DNA of 64,000 bases from contig NZ_CP090347.1 of the NCBI RefSeq assembly GCF_021398715.1, forward strand, positions 372,001 to 436,000, in the 5' to 3' direction. Position 1 is the stretch's first letter. The number at the start of each line of letters is the position of its first letter. Positions 1-8,862 of this stretch are shown here, in pieces. The position numbers and the translations under genes were made by a program. The notes beneath the pieces are model-generated. The model had not been told where the DNA came from, did no database searches, and worked only from the letters and a program-made list of their open reading frames with translations. Source of the DNA: Microbacterium binotii. Its GTDB lineage: Bacteria; Actinomycetota; Actinomycetes; Actinomycetales; Microbacteriaceae.

Positions 1-3
1 TGC

Positions 4-71
4 CGAGCGAGCACCCGTTCGTCGAACGAGCACCCCATTGAGTGCTCGTTCGCTGAATGGATGCTCGCTCG
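4..71. repeat. Nested inverted repeats at window start
   Basis: CGAGCGAGCA (4-13) is the exact reverse complement of TGCTCGCTCG (62-71). Inside them CGAACGAGCAC (23-33) pairs with GTGCTCGTTCG (42-52) around an 8-nt loop. The structure could be the terminator of a gene to the left of the window, or a cruciform. I see no gene in 1-275. Confidence 0.6.
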
Positions 72-110
72 CACTCCTTCGCTCGCCTCTGCGAGGGATC
101 GCTCCCACGC

Positions 111-180
111 AATTATGTTGGGCCTCTAGACAAAATTCGCTGAGGTGGTTAATTTTACGGAGCCGTCATAATTCCGACGG
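111..180 (+). promoter_or_regulatory. chvE: AT-rich upstream region of the chvE operon
   Basis: This stretch is markedly AT-rich compared with the surrounding DNA. It carries AAAATT (132-137) facing AATTTT (151-156) and CCGTC (163-167) facing GACGG (176-180). It lies about 100 bp upstream of the importer operon, so it is the natural place for the promoter and the binding site of the ROK regulator encoded at 4261. The exact promoter boxes are not clear. Confidence 0.4.
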
Positions 181-275
181 TCATCAGCCGGGACGACGAA
201 GCCCCGAGCCCGCCGCAGCGACAGTGCGGGCGCGCCGCTATCGGCCTTGCGATTCAGAGAGGAAACGCACATCAC

Positions 276-1391
276 ATGAAGAAGAAGCTCCTTGCGGCCG
301 TGGCGGTCGGCGCCCTCGCCATCAGCCTCGCCGCGTGTTCGTCGACGCGAGGTGGCGACGACCCGTCCGGTGCCGCCGCCTCGACCGACTGCAATGTCGG
401 CATCGCGATGCCCACCCGCAGCCTCGAGCGCTGGATCAACGACGGTGAGCAGCTGCAGGCCAAGCTGAAGGACGCCGGCTGCACCGTCGACCTGCAGTAC
501 GCCGACAACAAGACCGATCAGCAGATCAGCCAGATCCAGAACCAGCTCGCGGGCGGTGCGAAGATCCTCGTGATCGCCGCCATCGACGGCTCCACTCTCG
601 GCCCCGTGCTGGAGGAGGCGAAGGCACAGGACGCCACCGTCATCGCCTACGACCGCCTCATCAACGGCAGCGAGAACGTCGACTACTACGCCACGTTCGA
701 CAATTACAAGGTCGGCACCCTCCAGGGCCAGTACATCGAGACGCAGCTGGGCCTCAAGGACGGCAAGGGACCGTTCAACCTCGAGCCCTTCGCCGGCAGC
801 CCCGACGACAACAACGCGAAGTTCTTCTTCGCCGGTGCGTGGGATGTCCTGAAGCCGTACGTCGACAAGGGCCAGCTGGTCGTTCCCAGCGGCAAGGCTC
901 CCGCGAACGACGACGCGTGGGCGTCGATCGGTATCCAGGGCTGGGCGTCCGACAAGGCTCAGGCCGAGATGGACAACCGCCTCTCGTCGTTCTACGGCGA
1001 CGGCAAGAAGGTCAACGTGGTGCTCTCGCCCAACGACAGCCTCGCGATCGGCATCGAGGCATCGCTGAAGTCCGCGGGATACACCGCCGGTGCGGACTAC
1101 CCGATCATCACCGGTCAGGATGCGGACAAGGCGAACGTCAAGGCCATCCTCGACGGCCTCCAGTCCATGACGGTCTGGAAGGACACGCGTGCGCTGGGTG
1201 ACCGCGTGTTCACGATGATCCAGGAGATCACGCAGGGCAAGGAGGTCGAGGTCAACGACACCAAGACCTACGACAACGGCAAGAAGGTCGTGCCGTCGTT
1301 CCTGCTGACGCCCGAGGTGGTCACGAAGGACGACGTGCAGTCGAAGCTCATCGACTCCGGCTTCCTCAAGGCCTCCGACGTCGGTCTCTGA
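276..1391 (+). CDS. chvE: ChvE-type multiple monosaccharide-binding lipoprotein
   Basis: This is the extracytoplasmic sugar-binding protein of an ABC importer for monosaccharides (xylose, arabinose, galactose or glucose in the family). The 371-aa product starts with a lipoprotein signal; the lipobox LAAC places the lipidated cysteine at residue 21. The mature part is a periplasmic-binding-protein type I fold, with family segments such as NVVLSPNDSLAIG and ITGQDAD in the second half. An AGAGAGGAAA ribosome site at 256-264 precedes ATG 276. It is first of three transporter genes in the usual order binding protein, ATPase, permease. The exact sugar cannot be read from sequence. Confidence 0.92.
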   Translation: MKKKLLAAVAVGALAISLAACSSTRGGDDPSGAAASTDCNVGIAMPTRSLERWINDGEQLQAKLKDAGCTVDLQYADNKTDQQISQIQNQLAGGAKILVIAAIDGSTLGPVLEEAKAQDATVIAYDRLINGSENVDYYATFDNYKVGTLQGQYIETQLGLKDGKGPFNLEPFAGSPDDNNAKFFFAGAWDVLKPYVDKGQLVVPSGKAPANDDAWASIGIQGWASDKAQAEMDNRLSSFYGDGKKVNVVLSPNDSLAIGIEASLKSAGYTAGADYPIITGQDADKANVKAILDGLQSMTVWKDTRALGDRVFTMIQEITQGKEVEVNDTKTYDNGKKVVPSFLLTPEVVTKDDVQSKLIDSGFLKASDVGL

Positions 1392-1400
1392 TCCATCCAC

Positions 1401-1431
1401 GCGGCGGGGCGGGTGTCACCCGCCCCGCCGC
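1401..1431 (+). promoter_or_regulatory. Intercistronic 13-bp hairpin between binding protein and ATPase genes
   Basis: Arm 1401-1413 (GCGGCGGGGCGGG) is perfectly complementary to 1419-1431 with a 5-nt loop. It begins 9 nt after the chvE stop and has no T-run. Such hairpins between binding-protein and downstream transporter genes typically stabilise the upstream mRNA or attenuate downstream expression, giving excess binding protein. That role is inferred here. Confidence 0.6.
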
Positions 1432-1466
1432 TCGAGCGTCGCCAGCGGGCGGCGAAGGGACACACC

Positions 1467-2996
1467 ATGACCGAACCGATCCTGCGCATGGCGGGGATCT
1501 CCAAGTCCTTCAACGGCGTGCCGGCGCTCTCGGACGTCTCCATCGACGTCTACCCCGGCGAGGTGCACGCGATCTGCGGCGAGAACGGCGCGGGCAAGTC
1601 CACGCTCATGAAGGTGCTCAGCGGCGTCTACCCGGCGGGCAGCTTCCAGGGCACGATCACCCTCTCCGGACAGCAGGTCGCGTTCCGCTCGATCAACGAC
1701 AGCGAAGCGGCCGGCATCGTGATCATCCACCAGGAGCTCGCGCTGAGTCCGTACCTCTCGATCGCCGAGAACATCTTCCTCGGCAACGAGAAGTCGCGTC
1801 GGGGCGTCATCGACTGGAACGCCACGAACCGGGAAGCGGCGGCCCTGCTCGCGCGCGTGGGTCTCAAGGAGAACCCCGCGACGAAGATCTTCGAGCTCGG
1901 CGTCGGCAAGCAGCAGCTGGTCGAGATCGCGAAGGCGCTGGCCAAGGAGGTGAAGCTGCTCATCCTCGACGAGCCCACCGCGGCGCTCAACGACGACGAC
2001 TCCGCCCACCTGCTCGATCTCATCGACCAGCTGCGCGCTCAGGGCATCACCTGCATCATCATCAGCCACAAGCTGAAGGAGGTGCTGCGCATCGCCGATC
2101 GCATCACCATCATCCGCGACGGCCGCACGATCGAGACGATGCGCAGAGACGATCCGGAGACGGACGAGGGGCGCATCATCCGCGCCATGGTCGGCCGCGA
2201 TCTCAACAGCCTGTTCCCGCCACGCGAGCCCGACATCGGCGAGGAGCTGTTCCGGGTCGAGCACTGGACCGTGCACCACCCGGTCGATACCGAGCGCGTC
2301 GTGATCGATGACGCATCCTTCATGGTTCGCGCGGGTGAGATCGTCGGCTTCGCCGGTCTCATGGGTGCGGGGCGCACCGAGCTCGCGATGAGCGTCTTCG
2401 GGAGGATGTACGGCACCGGCATCTCGGGCGAGGTCTACAAGAACGGCGAGCGGATCGACGTGCGCACGGTCGATGCGGCGATCCGCCACGGCATCGCCTA
2501 CGCCACCGAGGATCGCAAGAAGTACGGTCTCAACCTCATCGGCGACATCCAGGTCAACGTGTCCGCCTCCGCGCTCGCCCGGTTGGCGCGGCTCGGGGTC
2601 GTGGACCGCTACCGCGAGTACAAGGTCGCCGACTCGTACCGCTACAAGATGAACATCAAGGCGCCCAGCGTCGCTGCGATCACGGGGCGGTTGTCCGGTG
2701 GCAACCAGCAGAAGGTCGTGCTCTCGAAATGGATGTTCACGGGACCCGACGTGCTCATCCTCGACGAACCCACCCGCGGCATCGACGTGGGCGCCAAGTA
2801 CGAGATCTACGGCATCATCAACGAACTCGCGGCGCAGGGGAAGGCGGTCATCGTCATCTCCTCGGAGCTGCCCGAGGTCATCGGGCTCTCCGACCGCATC
2901 TACACCATCTCCGAAGGGCGCATCACGGCAGAGGTCGACCGTGCCGATGCGACCCAGGAAACGCTCATGCGGCACATGACCGCCGGAAGGAACTGA
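1467..2996 (+). CDS. mmsA: Monosaccharide ABC transporter ATP-binding protein (two ATPase domains)
   Basis: This 509-aa protein energises uptake of the sugar delivered by the adjacent ChvE-like lipoprotein. It has two ABC cassettes. The N-terminal one shows Walker [10 protein letters not shown] near residues 38-46 and Walker [12 protein letters not shown]. The C-terminal one keeps the signature LSGGNQQKV and Walker [13 protein letters not shown] but, as is common in this family, lacks a canonical second Walker A. I chose ATG 1467 because GAAGGGA lies just upstream; an in-frame GTG at 1413 falls inside the hairpin arm and would add an unrelated N-terminus. The permease gene starts 2 nt after its stop. 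Confidence 0.93.
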   Translation: MTEPILRMAGISKSFNGVPALSDVSIDVYPGEVHAICGENGAGKSTLMKVLSGVYPAGSFQGTITLSGQQVAFRSINDSEAAGIVIIHQELALSPYLSIAENIFLGNEKSRRGVIDWNATNREAAALLARVGLKENPATKIFELGVGKQQLVEIAKALAKEVKLLILDEPTAALNDDDSAHLLDLIDQLRAQGITCIIISHKLKEVLRIADRITIIRDGRTIETMRRDDPETDEGRIIRAMVGRDLNSLFPPREPDIGEELFRVEHWTVHHPVDTERVVIDDASFMVRAGEIVGFAGLMGAGRTELAMSVFGRMYGTGISGEVYKNGERIDVRTVDAAIRHGIAYATEDRKKYGLNLIGDIQVNVSASALARLARLGVVDRYREYKVADSYRYKMNIKAPSVAAITGRLSGGNQQKVVLSKWMFTGPDVLILDEPTRGIDVGAKYEIYGIINELAAQGKAVIVISSELPEVIGLSDRIYTISEGRITAEVDRADATQETLMRHMTAGRN

Positions 2997-2997
2997 C

Positions 2998-4209
2998 ATG
3001 GCTACTGCGTCGACGCAGACGGTGGACACCCCGCCGAAGAAGAGGCGGGGTCTGCTCGCCCGGATCAACTTCCGGCAGTACGGCATCCTGGCCGCCCTGG
3101 TCATCATCATCGTTCTGTTCCAGGTGATGACCGGCGGCCGCCTCCTGATGCCCGGCAACGTCAACAACCTCATCCAGCAGAACGCGTACGTGCTGATCCT
3201 CGCGATCGGCATGGTGATGGTCATCATCGCCGGTCACATCGATCTGTCGGTGGGCTCGGTCGTGGCCATGGTGGGCGCGATCGCGGCGATCTCCATGAAC
3301 AACTGGGGATTGCCGTGGTGGGCGGCGGTCATCCTCTCCCTCGTCGTCGGCGCTGTCGTCGGCGCCTGGCAGGGATTCTGGGTGGCGTTCGTAGGGATAC
3401 CGGCCTTCATCGTGACCCTGGCCGGCATGCTCCTGTTCCGCGGTCTCACCCTTGTGCTGCTCACCGGCGGCACGATCAGCGGACTCCCGGACGGCTTCAC
3501 GGCGATCGGCGCTGGGTGGCTTCCGCCCGTCTTCGGTTACGTCGCGGACCGCGACGCACTCACCCTCGTCCTGGGTCTGCTGGCCTCGGTCGCACTCGTG
3601 GCTCAGCAGCTGCGCACGCGCGCCACGCTGCGTCGCATGGAGCTGCCTCGGGAGGTCGCATGGTCGTTCTGGCTGAAGAACGCGGTCGCGGTCGTGGCGA
3701 TCATGGCGACGGCGTGGACGCTCGCCACCTACAACGGAACGCCGATCGTGCTCATCATCCTCGCGGTGCTCGTGCTCGCCTACACGTTCGTGCTCAATCG
3801 CACGGTGTTCGGCCGGCACATCTACGCGATGGGCGGCAACTTGTTCGCCGCCGTCATGAGCGGTGTGAAGACGAGATGGGTCAACTTCTTCATCTTCGTC
3901 AACATGGGTGTGCTCGCGGGCCTCGCGGCCGTGGTGAGCACGGCCCGTGCCGGCAGCGCGGTCGCCTCGGCGGGTCAGAACTACGAGCTGGATGCGATCG
4001 CCGCCGTCTTCATCGGCGGGGCCGCGGTCCAGGGCGGTATCGGCACGGTCGTCGGCGCCGTGATCGGTGGTCTCGTGATGGGCGTGCTCAACATGGGTCT
4101 GTCGATCCTCAGCGTGGATGCGGCATGGCAGATGGCGATCAAGGGCATCGTGCTGCTGCTGGCGGTCGCCTTCGACATCTTCAACAAGCGGCGCAGCGGC
4201 GGCGCGTGA
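2998..4209 (+). CDS. mmsB: Monosaccharide ABC transporter permease
   Basis: This 403-aa membrane protein of the BPD_transp_2 family (XylH/MmsB type) forms the channel of the ChvE-MmsA-MmsB importer. It begins with a short cytoplasmic stretch (PPKKRRG) and then has many hydrophobic segments from about residue 25 to the end. The conserved cytoplasmic loop before the last segments reads AVFIGGAAVQGGIGTVVGA. The length fits the multiple-monosaccharide subfamily, which is longer than RbsC. It is translationally close to mmsA (2 nt between stop and ATG). Confidence 0.93.
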   Translation: MATASTQTVDTPPKKRRGLLARINFRQYGILAALVIIIVLFQVMTGGRLLMPGNVNNLIQQNAYVLILAIGMVMVIIAGHIDLSVGSVVAMVGAIAAISMNNWGLPWWAAVILSLVVGAVVGAWQGFWVAFVGIPAFIVTLAGMLLFRGLTLVLLTGGTISGLPDGFTAIGAGWLPPVFGYVADRDALTLVLGLLASVALVAQQLRTRATLRRMELPREVAWSFWLKNAVAVVAIMATAWTLATYNGTPIVLIILAVLVLAYTFVLNRTVFGRHIYAMGGNLFAAVMSGVKTRWVNFFIFVNMGVLAGLAAVVSTARAGSAVASAGQNYELDAIAAVFIGGAAVQGGIGTVVGAVIGGLVMGVLNMGLSILSVDAAWQMAIKGIVLLLAVAFDIFNKRRSGGA

Positions 4210-4260
4210 GCGCCCCGCCCCGCGCCGGGCGACCGCCGGACGCCGTGTCAGAATTGCCGG

Positions 4261-5487
4261 GTGACTGCGGTGACCGTGGCGACGGGGCCTGATCTTCCAC
4301 CCCCCGCGGGCTCCGCGGGGGGTGGAACCACGAATGACGCGGTCCGCCGGCAGAACCTCGTGGCGGTGCTGTCGGAGCTCCGGCTGAACGGCACCCTCTC
4401 TCGCGCGCAGCTCAGTGCCCAGACGGGACTCAACCGCTCCACGATCACCGGCCTCGTGGCGGAGCTGATGGACGCGGCTCTGGTGCGGGAGCTCCCGGCG
4501 GTGCCTTCGACGGGCAAGGCGGGCCGGCCCATCTCGGAGCTGCAGGTCGACGACGCGGTCTCGGCGATCAGTGTGGGCGTGGATGCGGACGGCGTCACGG
4601 TCGCGCTCATCGGGCTCGGCGGCACGGTTCACGCTCGCCTCCATCACGACACAGCCCGGCCCGTCAGCCCGCGCCGCTTCGTGCAGCTCGCCGTCGATCT
4701 CATCAACGTGATGCGGGCCGACATCGATCGGCACTATCGCGTGGTCGGTGTGGGGCTCGCCGTGCCGGGCTTGGTCGATGCCCGCGGATCGGTGCTGGTG
4801 GCGCCGACGCTGCAGTGGCGGCACGAACCCATCGCGGCGCGGATGTCCGACAAGCTCGGCATGCACGTCACGGCCGGCAACGACGCGAGCATCGGCGCCC
4901 TCGTGGAGACCCGCTTCGGCGTCGCCCGCGGGGCGCGCAACCTGCTCTACCTCGGCGGCTCGCTGCGTGGCATCGGTGGCGGCGTCATCATGGACGGCAC
5001 CCTGCTGCGCGGTACGTCGGGCTACGCGGGCGAGCTGGGTCACACGGTCGTCAACCCCGGCGGCATCAGGTGCGTCTGCGGCCGGCGGGGATGCCTGGAG
5101 GCGGAGGTGGATCTCAGCCTGATCGAGCCGTTGCTGGGGCGCCGCCGGCTCGACGAGGACGAACTCGATGTCGAGCTGGGAGTCGCACGCGACCCGAAGG
5201 TCATGGCGGAGGTCGCGCGGCAGGTCGATGTGCTCTCCATCGCGCTGACCAACTTCGTCAACGCCTTCAGCCCTGAGCTCGTGGTGCTCTCGGGTTACCT
5301 GGGCTCGCTTCTCTCCGTCAGCAGGGAGCGACTCTCGGCGGCCGTGCGCCTGCACCCCCTGGGAGCGGAGGGACGCGTCGTGCGCCTCGAACGTTCCCGG
5401 CTGCGCTCCCGACTCATGCTCATCGGGCCCGCCGAACTCGCCTTCGCGCCGATCCTCGCCGACCCGACGACCGCGCTCCGTCGCTGA
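4261..5487 (+). CDS. ROK-family transcriptional regulator
   Basis: This 408-aa protein probably represses the importer genes just upstream and responds to a sugar. Residues about 27-90 form a winged helix-turn-helix (AQLSAQTGLNRSTITGLVAEL), followed by the ROK sugar-binding fold. The ROK zinc site is intact: His261 and the cluster C271-x-C273-x4-C278. I use GTG 4261. No later in-frame start keeps the helix-turn-helix, and there is no Shine-Dalgarno, but CAGAAT at 4249-4254 lies 6 nt upstream, so the mRNA may be leaderless. Residues 12-23 are a Pro/Gly/Ala linker encoded by a perfect inverted repeat. Its 3' end overlaps the convergent permease gene by 68 bp. Confidence 0.85.
   Translation: MTAVTVATGPDLPPPAGSAGGGTTNDAVRRQNLVAVLSELRLNGTLSRAQLSAQTGLNRSTITGLVAELMDAALVRELPAVPSTGKAGRPISELQVDDAVSAISVGVDADGVTVALIGLGGTVHARLHHDTARPVSPRRFVQLAVDLINVMRADIDRHYRVVGVGLAVPGLVDARGSVLVAPTLQWRHEPIAARMSDKLGMHVTAGNDASIGALVETRFGVARGARNLLYLGGSLRGIGGGVIMDGTLLRGTSGYAGELGHTVVNPGGIRCVCGRRGCLEAEVDLSLIEPLLGRRRLDEDELDVELGVARDPKVMAEVARQVDVLSIALTNFVNAFSPELVVLSGYLGSLLSVSRERLSAAVRLHPLGAEGRVVRLERSRLRSRLMLIGPAELAFAPILADPTTALRR
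4295..4327. repeat. Perfect 15-bp inverted repeat inside the ROK gene
   Basis: 4295-4309 (TTCCACCCCCCGCGG) and 4313-4327 are exact reverse complements separated by GCT. The repeat lies 34 nt into the coding frame, in the linker before the helix-turn-helix. It could act as a transcription attenuator between the transporter genes and the regulator, or as an mRNA hairpin limiting regulator translation. Confidence 0.75.
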
Positions 5488-8209
5488 CGAGGATCAGCCC
5501 GGCGGCGGTGGCGGCGATCGTCCCGATGACCACGGCCGCGACGGTGGCAGAGGGGGTGAAGGCGAGTGCGCCCGCCGTCGCCAGCGCTGCTCCGGTCACC
5601 ACCCCCGGAACCGCCGCGGTGAAGATCTCGGCCGTGGCCGCGCGTCGCAGATGTGTGCGTTGCCATCCCATCGCACGCAGCGCCTGCTCCGCGCTCGTGC
5701 GTCGCTCGAGTCCGAGACGCCGGATGACGACCAGGAGGATGCAGGCGGCCCCGAGGGTCACGGCGATCAGGGTGCCCTGCGGTACGAGTGCCTGAGACGA
5801 GGCGAACGATCCGAGGCGCGAGTCCCCCGCGGCGGCGCGGCCCGCAATGAGCACCGCGACCGCGGTCGAGGCGGCCACGGCGACGAGCGCCAGAGCCGCG
5901 GCGAGTGACAGCGTCGTGGCCCCGTTCGTGCGGGCGTTGCGCAGACCCAACAGGGTCGGTGTCGTGACCGCGCCGGTTCCGGTGCGTGGCCGGCGGGCGG
6001 CGGCGGTGCGCACGAGGGCGCCGCGCGCCACCAGCACGGCGGATCCCACGATGCTCGCGGCCACCGCGATCCCGACGAGATACGAGGTCGTCTCGATCAC
6101 GGCCGAGGTCAGCAGCGTGAGTGCGCCGATCCCGCCGAGCAGGAGTGTCGCGACGGCCTCCTCGGAGAGGAACCAGGCGCGGATGCGGCGCCGGGTCCAC
6201 CCCACCTGGCGCAACACCGCCGCATCCGCCCGCCGGGAGGCGATCGAGCTCAACTGCGTGAACAGCAGCAGCGCGGTCGCCGCGAGCATGGACATCACCA
6301 GCAGCGCCACGTTGGTGCCCGAGACGCCCTCGGACGCCATCGCGGCCGCGCCGAGTCTCGAGTAGTCCTGCTCCACGATCAGGGGTTCCGCGTCGCCGGG
6401 CGTGCCCGTCGGCGGCTCGAGCGCCACCGGGACGGTCTCGAACGACGAACCGGCCACGATGGTCGCGGTCAGGCCCAGGTCACTGATGCGCGAAGCGACG
6501 TCGAGGATCTTGGCCTGGGCGCCGGCGGTGTACCCGTCGATGCCCGCGACACGGACCCGGACCGAGGAGACCGGATCGGTGATGTGCAGGTACTGCGCGT
6601 TCTGCAGATCCGCGATCGCGAAGGCTCCGGAGGTGTTCAGCCCGAGCCCCGAGAAGGATGCGGGAAGCGCGGTGCCCTCGGCGACGGCGTCAGAGCCGTC
6701 GACGATGATCGGTGCGGACTCGTCGTACCCCAGCCCCACCTGCCCGAGCGCCGTGTCCTCCTCGTGCAGCTGGGCAGGGGTGAAGGAGCCGACCGGCCAG
6801 GTGTTCGTCTCATACGGGCCGGCCGCGCCCGCATCCGTCCCGGGGAAGGGTGCCGTGGAGGCGAAGAGCAGCTCGCCGTCGGACTCCCCGGTCGCGCGTA
6901 GCCGGAGCAGGGGCGCGGATGCGTCGCTCCGGTCGGCGGACACGGCGTGAGCGATCGTGGTCGCCTGCGGGTCCACGGCCGACAGGATGGGGGAGCCTGC
7001 GAGCCGGAACATCGGATACTGCGCGTAGGGGGCGGAGGGCGGCGGGGTCCATCCGGGCCACGGGACATCGATGCTGTCGAAGCTCAGAGGAGAGAGGGCG
7101 TCGCCGGGCTCGCCCGAGTACAGCGTGGTGGTCGGGCCCGTGCGCGCGGCGTCGAGATCGGGGAAGGCATCGTCGCCCGCGGTGGCCCGGGCCAGCGTCG
7201 CCGCAAGCTCGTCGTCCGGCGCGTCCAGCGGGGTCAGGGTCACGTCCAGATGCGCGGCCGGTGTGTCGACGGCCCGTGTCAGGATCGGTGTGGGCTGCGT
7301 CGCCACGCCCTTCGCGAACAGCGTGTTCAGATCGTCGCCCGGCGACGGGGGATCGGCGGGGTCGAAGAAGTTGTCGCCCAGGCGGCCGATGAGTGCGCTC
7401 GTGTCGATGAGCGGATCCATCACCGCGCCGGCATCGCCGAGCAGCTCCTTCTCGGCGACCGGATCGACCATCACCACATGGGCGGTGCGCACGGCCTCGA
7501 CCGGCAGCGTGAGGGCGACGACCCCCTCGCCCGGTGGCGGCTGCTCTGCCGATGCCCATCCGCCGAACGTCCACGCCACGTTGCGGTCGACATCCGTCTC
7601 CGCGCCGTAGGCGACCTCGCCGGTCGAGGTGACGGCGCGCACCGGCCTGTTGTCCTCGTCCTGCAGCTGGCGGTAGCCCTCCCACGCCGTCTGGTCGACG
7701 ACGATGTCGACGCTCGCATCGATGGTGCGCGCCGGCGTCACGCCGTCGTCGATGACCAACGTCGTGGATGCCCGGTAGGCACGCGGTCCCGCGGCGGAAC
7801 CGTCCAGTGGTACGAGCAGCGTCGCCTTCGCGACATCGGTCGTGGGCGTCGTGAATGCGCCGATCGGGGCGGCCACCTCCACACCCTCGAGCCCCTGGAG
7901 CCGTGCCACATCCGCGCTCGCGATGTGGCCGAGGCTCGCATCGGTCAGGGCGCCGGGGCCGAGCAGGCCCCCGGTCGCCCCGCTGAGGGGCGAAGACCCG
8001 CCCGCCGTCACGAGGATGTCGTAGTCCCCGCGCCAGTTGGCATCGAGCGTCTCGCGCAGCGCGTCCGCGGACGCGCTCTGCAACCCGGATGCGGCCACCA
8101 ACACGATCCCGATGAGCGCGAGCGAGGTCAGGCGCAGGCGTCGGCGGAGGAACCGCGTGAGAGCGCGGGGCACACGCGCCCGATCGCTGTGGGGCACACG
8201 CGCCCTCAT
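5420..8209 (-). CDS. FtsX-like ABC transporter permease with large extracytoplasmic domain
   Basis: This 929-aa membrane protein pairs with the ATPase encoded just upstream on the same strand (ATGA overlap at 8206-8209). It has one N-terminal membrane segment (about residues 30-48), a roughly 600-residue extracytoplasmic region, then several membrane segments in the C-terminal third. FtsX-type coupling sequences such as RQVGWTRRRIRAWFLSEE and RAMGWQRTHLRRAATAEIF are visible there. This fits the MacB/LolCE mechanotransmission class, which exports or extracts substrates rather than importing them. The substrate is unknown. The basic C-terminal tail is encoded antisense to the end of the ROK gene. 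Confidence 0.8.
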   Translation of the reverse strand: MRARVPHSDRARVPRALTRFLRRRLRLTSLALIGIVLVAASGLQSASADALRETLDANWRGDYDILVTAGGSSPLSGATGGLLGPGALTDASLGHIASADVARLQGLEGVEVAAPIGAFTTPTTDVAKATLLVPLDGSAAGPRAYRASTTLVIDDGVTPARTIDASVDIVVDQTAWEGYRQLQDEDNRPVRAVTSTGEVAYGAETDVDRNVAWTFGGWASAEQPPPGEGVVALTLPVEAVRTAHVVMVDPVAEKELLGDAGAVMDPLIDTSALIGRLGDNFFDPADPPSPGDDLNTLFAKGVATQPTPILTRAVDTPAAHLDVTLTPLDAPDDELAATLARATAGDDAFPDLDAARTGPTTTLYSGEPGDALSPLSFDSIDVPWPGWTPPPSAPYAQYPMFRLAGSPILSAVDPQATTIAHAVSADRSDASAPLLRLRATGESDGELLFASTAPFPGTDAGAAGPYETNTWPVGSFTPAQLHEEDTALGQVGLGYDESAPIIVDGSDAVAEGTALPASFSGLGLNTSGAFAIADLQNAQYLHITDPVSSVRVRVAGIDGYTAGAQAKILDVASRISDLGLTATIVAGSSFETVPVALEPPTGTPGDAEPLIVEQDYSRLGAAAMASEGVSGTNVALLVMSMLAATALLLFTQLSSIASRRADAAVLRQVGWTRRRIRAWFLSEEAVATLLLGGIGALTLLTSAVIETTSYLVGIAVAASIVGSAVLVARGALVRTAAARRPRTGTGAVTTPTLLGLRNARTNGATTLSLAAALALVAVAASTAVAVLIAGRAAAGDSRLGSFASSQALVPQGTLIAVTLGAACILLVVIRRLGLERRTSAEQALRAMGWQRTHLRRAATAEIFTAAVPGVVTGAALATAGALAFTPSATVAAVVIGTIAATAAGLILVSDGARSSGRRGSARRRVRRAR

Positions 8210-8862
8210 GTCATCACGGTTCTGGTGTCGGCGGCGTCGATGAGCCGGGGGTCGTGCGCCGACACGAGGACGGCAGTGCCCTCGTCCGCGATCGAGCGCA
8301 GCAGTGCGATCACGCCGTCGGCGTTCCGGCGATCAAGGCTCGCGGTCGGTTCGTCCACCACCAGCAGACGAGGCTCGAGCAGCAGCGCCCGCGCGAGCGC
8401 CACGCGCTGGCGCTCACCGCCGGAGAGTTCCGCCGGGTGGGACCGGGATCGTGCGCCGACGCCGAGGCGGCAGAGGAGATCTCGTGCCTTACGGCCGAGG
8501 TCGCGGCTGCGTCGGTCGGGGACGGCGGGCAGCAGCACGTTCTCGAGAGACGTCAGGCCGTCGATCAGCACGCCGCCCTGGTCGAGGTAGCCGACGTGGG
8601 TGCGCCGCAGTGCCGTCGTCGCATCGTCGCTCTGCGCCGAGACCACGACCCCCGACCATGCCACGCTGCCGGAGGTCGGTCGAACGAGACCCGCGGCCGT
8701 CTTGAGAACGCTGGTCTTGCCGGAGCCACTGCGGCCGGCGAGGCAGTGCATGCGTCCGGCGGGGACATCGAGGGAGAGGTTCTCGATGATGATCAGATCG
8801 GGCTGTCCGGCGCGCGGATAGCGGATCGACACGTCTCGCAACGCCAGCGGGGCAGAGATCAC
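8206..8862 (-). CDS. ABC transporter ATP-binding protein (MacB/LolD type)
   Basis: This 218-aa ATPase drives the FtsX-like permease that follows it. Walker A GRSGSGKT, the signature LSGGERQR, Walker B LLVVDEPTAS and a switch His (SAHD) are all present, and the size is typical for the class. The reading frame stays open far upstream but the extra sequence has no family character. I use GTG 8862, which opens VISAPLALRDVSIRY. No ribosome site is seen, but TATCGT (plus-strand 8869-8874) lies exactly 6 nt before the start, which suggests a leaderless transcript. Confidence 0.85.
   Translation of the reverse strand: MISAPLALRDVSIRYPRAGQPDLIIIENLSLDVPAGRMHCLAGRSGSGKTSVLKTAAGLVRPTSGSVAWSGVVVSAQSDDATTALRRTHVGYLDQGGVLIDGLTSLENVLLPAVPDRRSRDLGRKARDLLCRLGVGARSRSHPAELSGGERQRVALARALLLEPRLLVVDEPTASLDRRNADGVIALLRSIADEGTAVLVSAHDPRLIDAADTRTVMT

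Noticed and set aside
1413..1466. Upstream GTG start for the transporter ATPase
   Set aside because: It lies inside the intercistronic hairpin, and the added residues are not family-like. ATG 1467 has a ribosome site.
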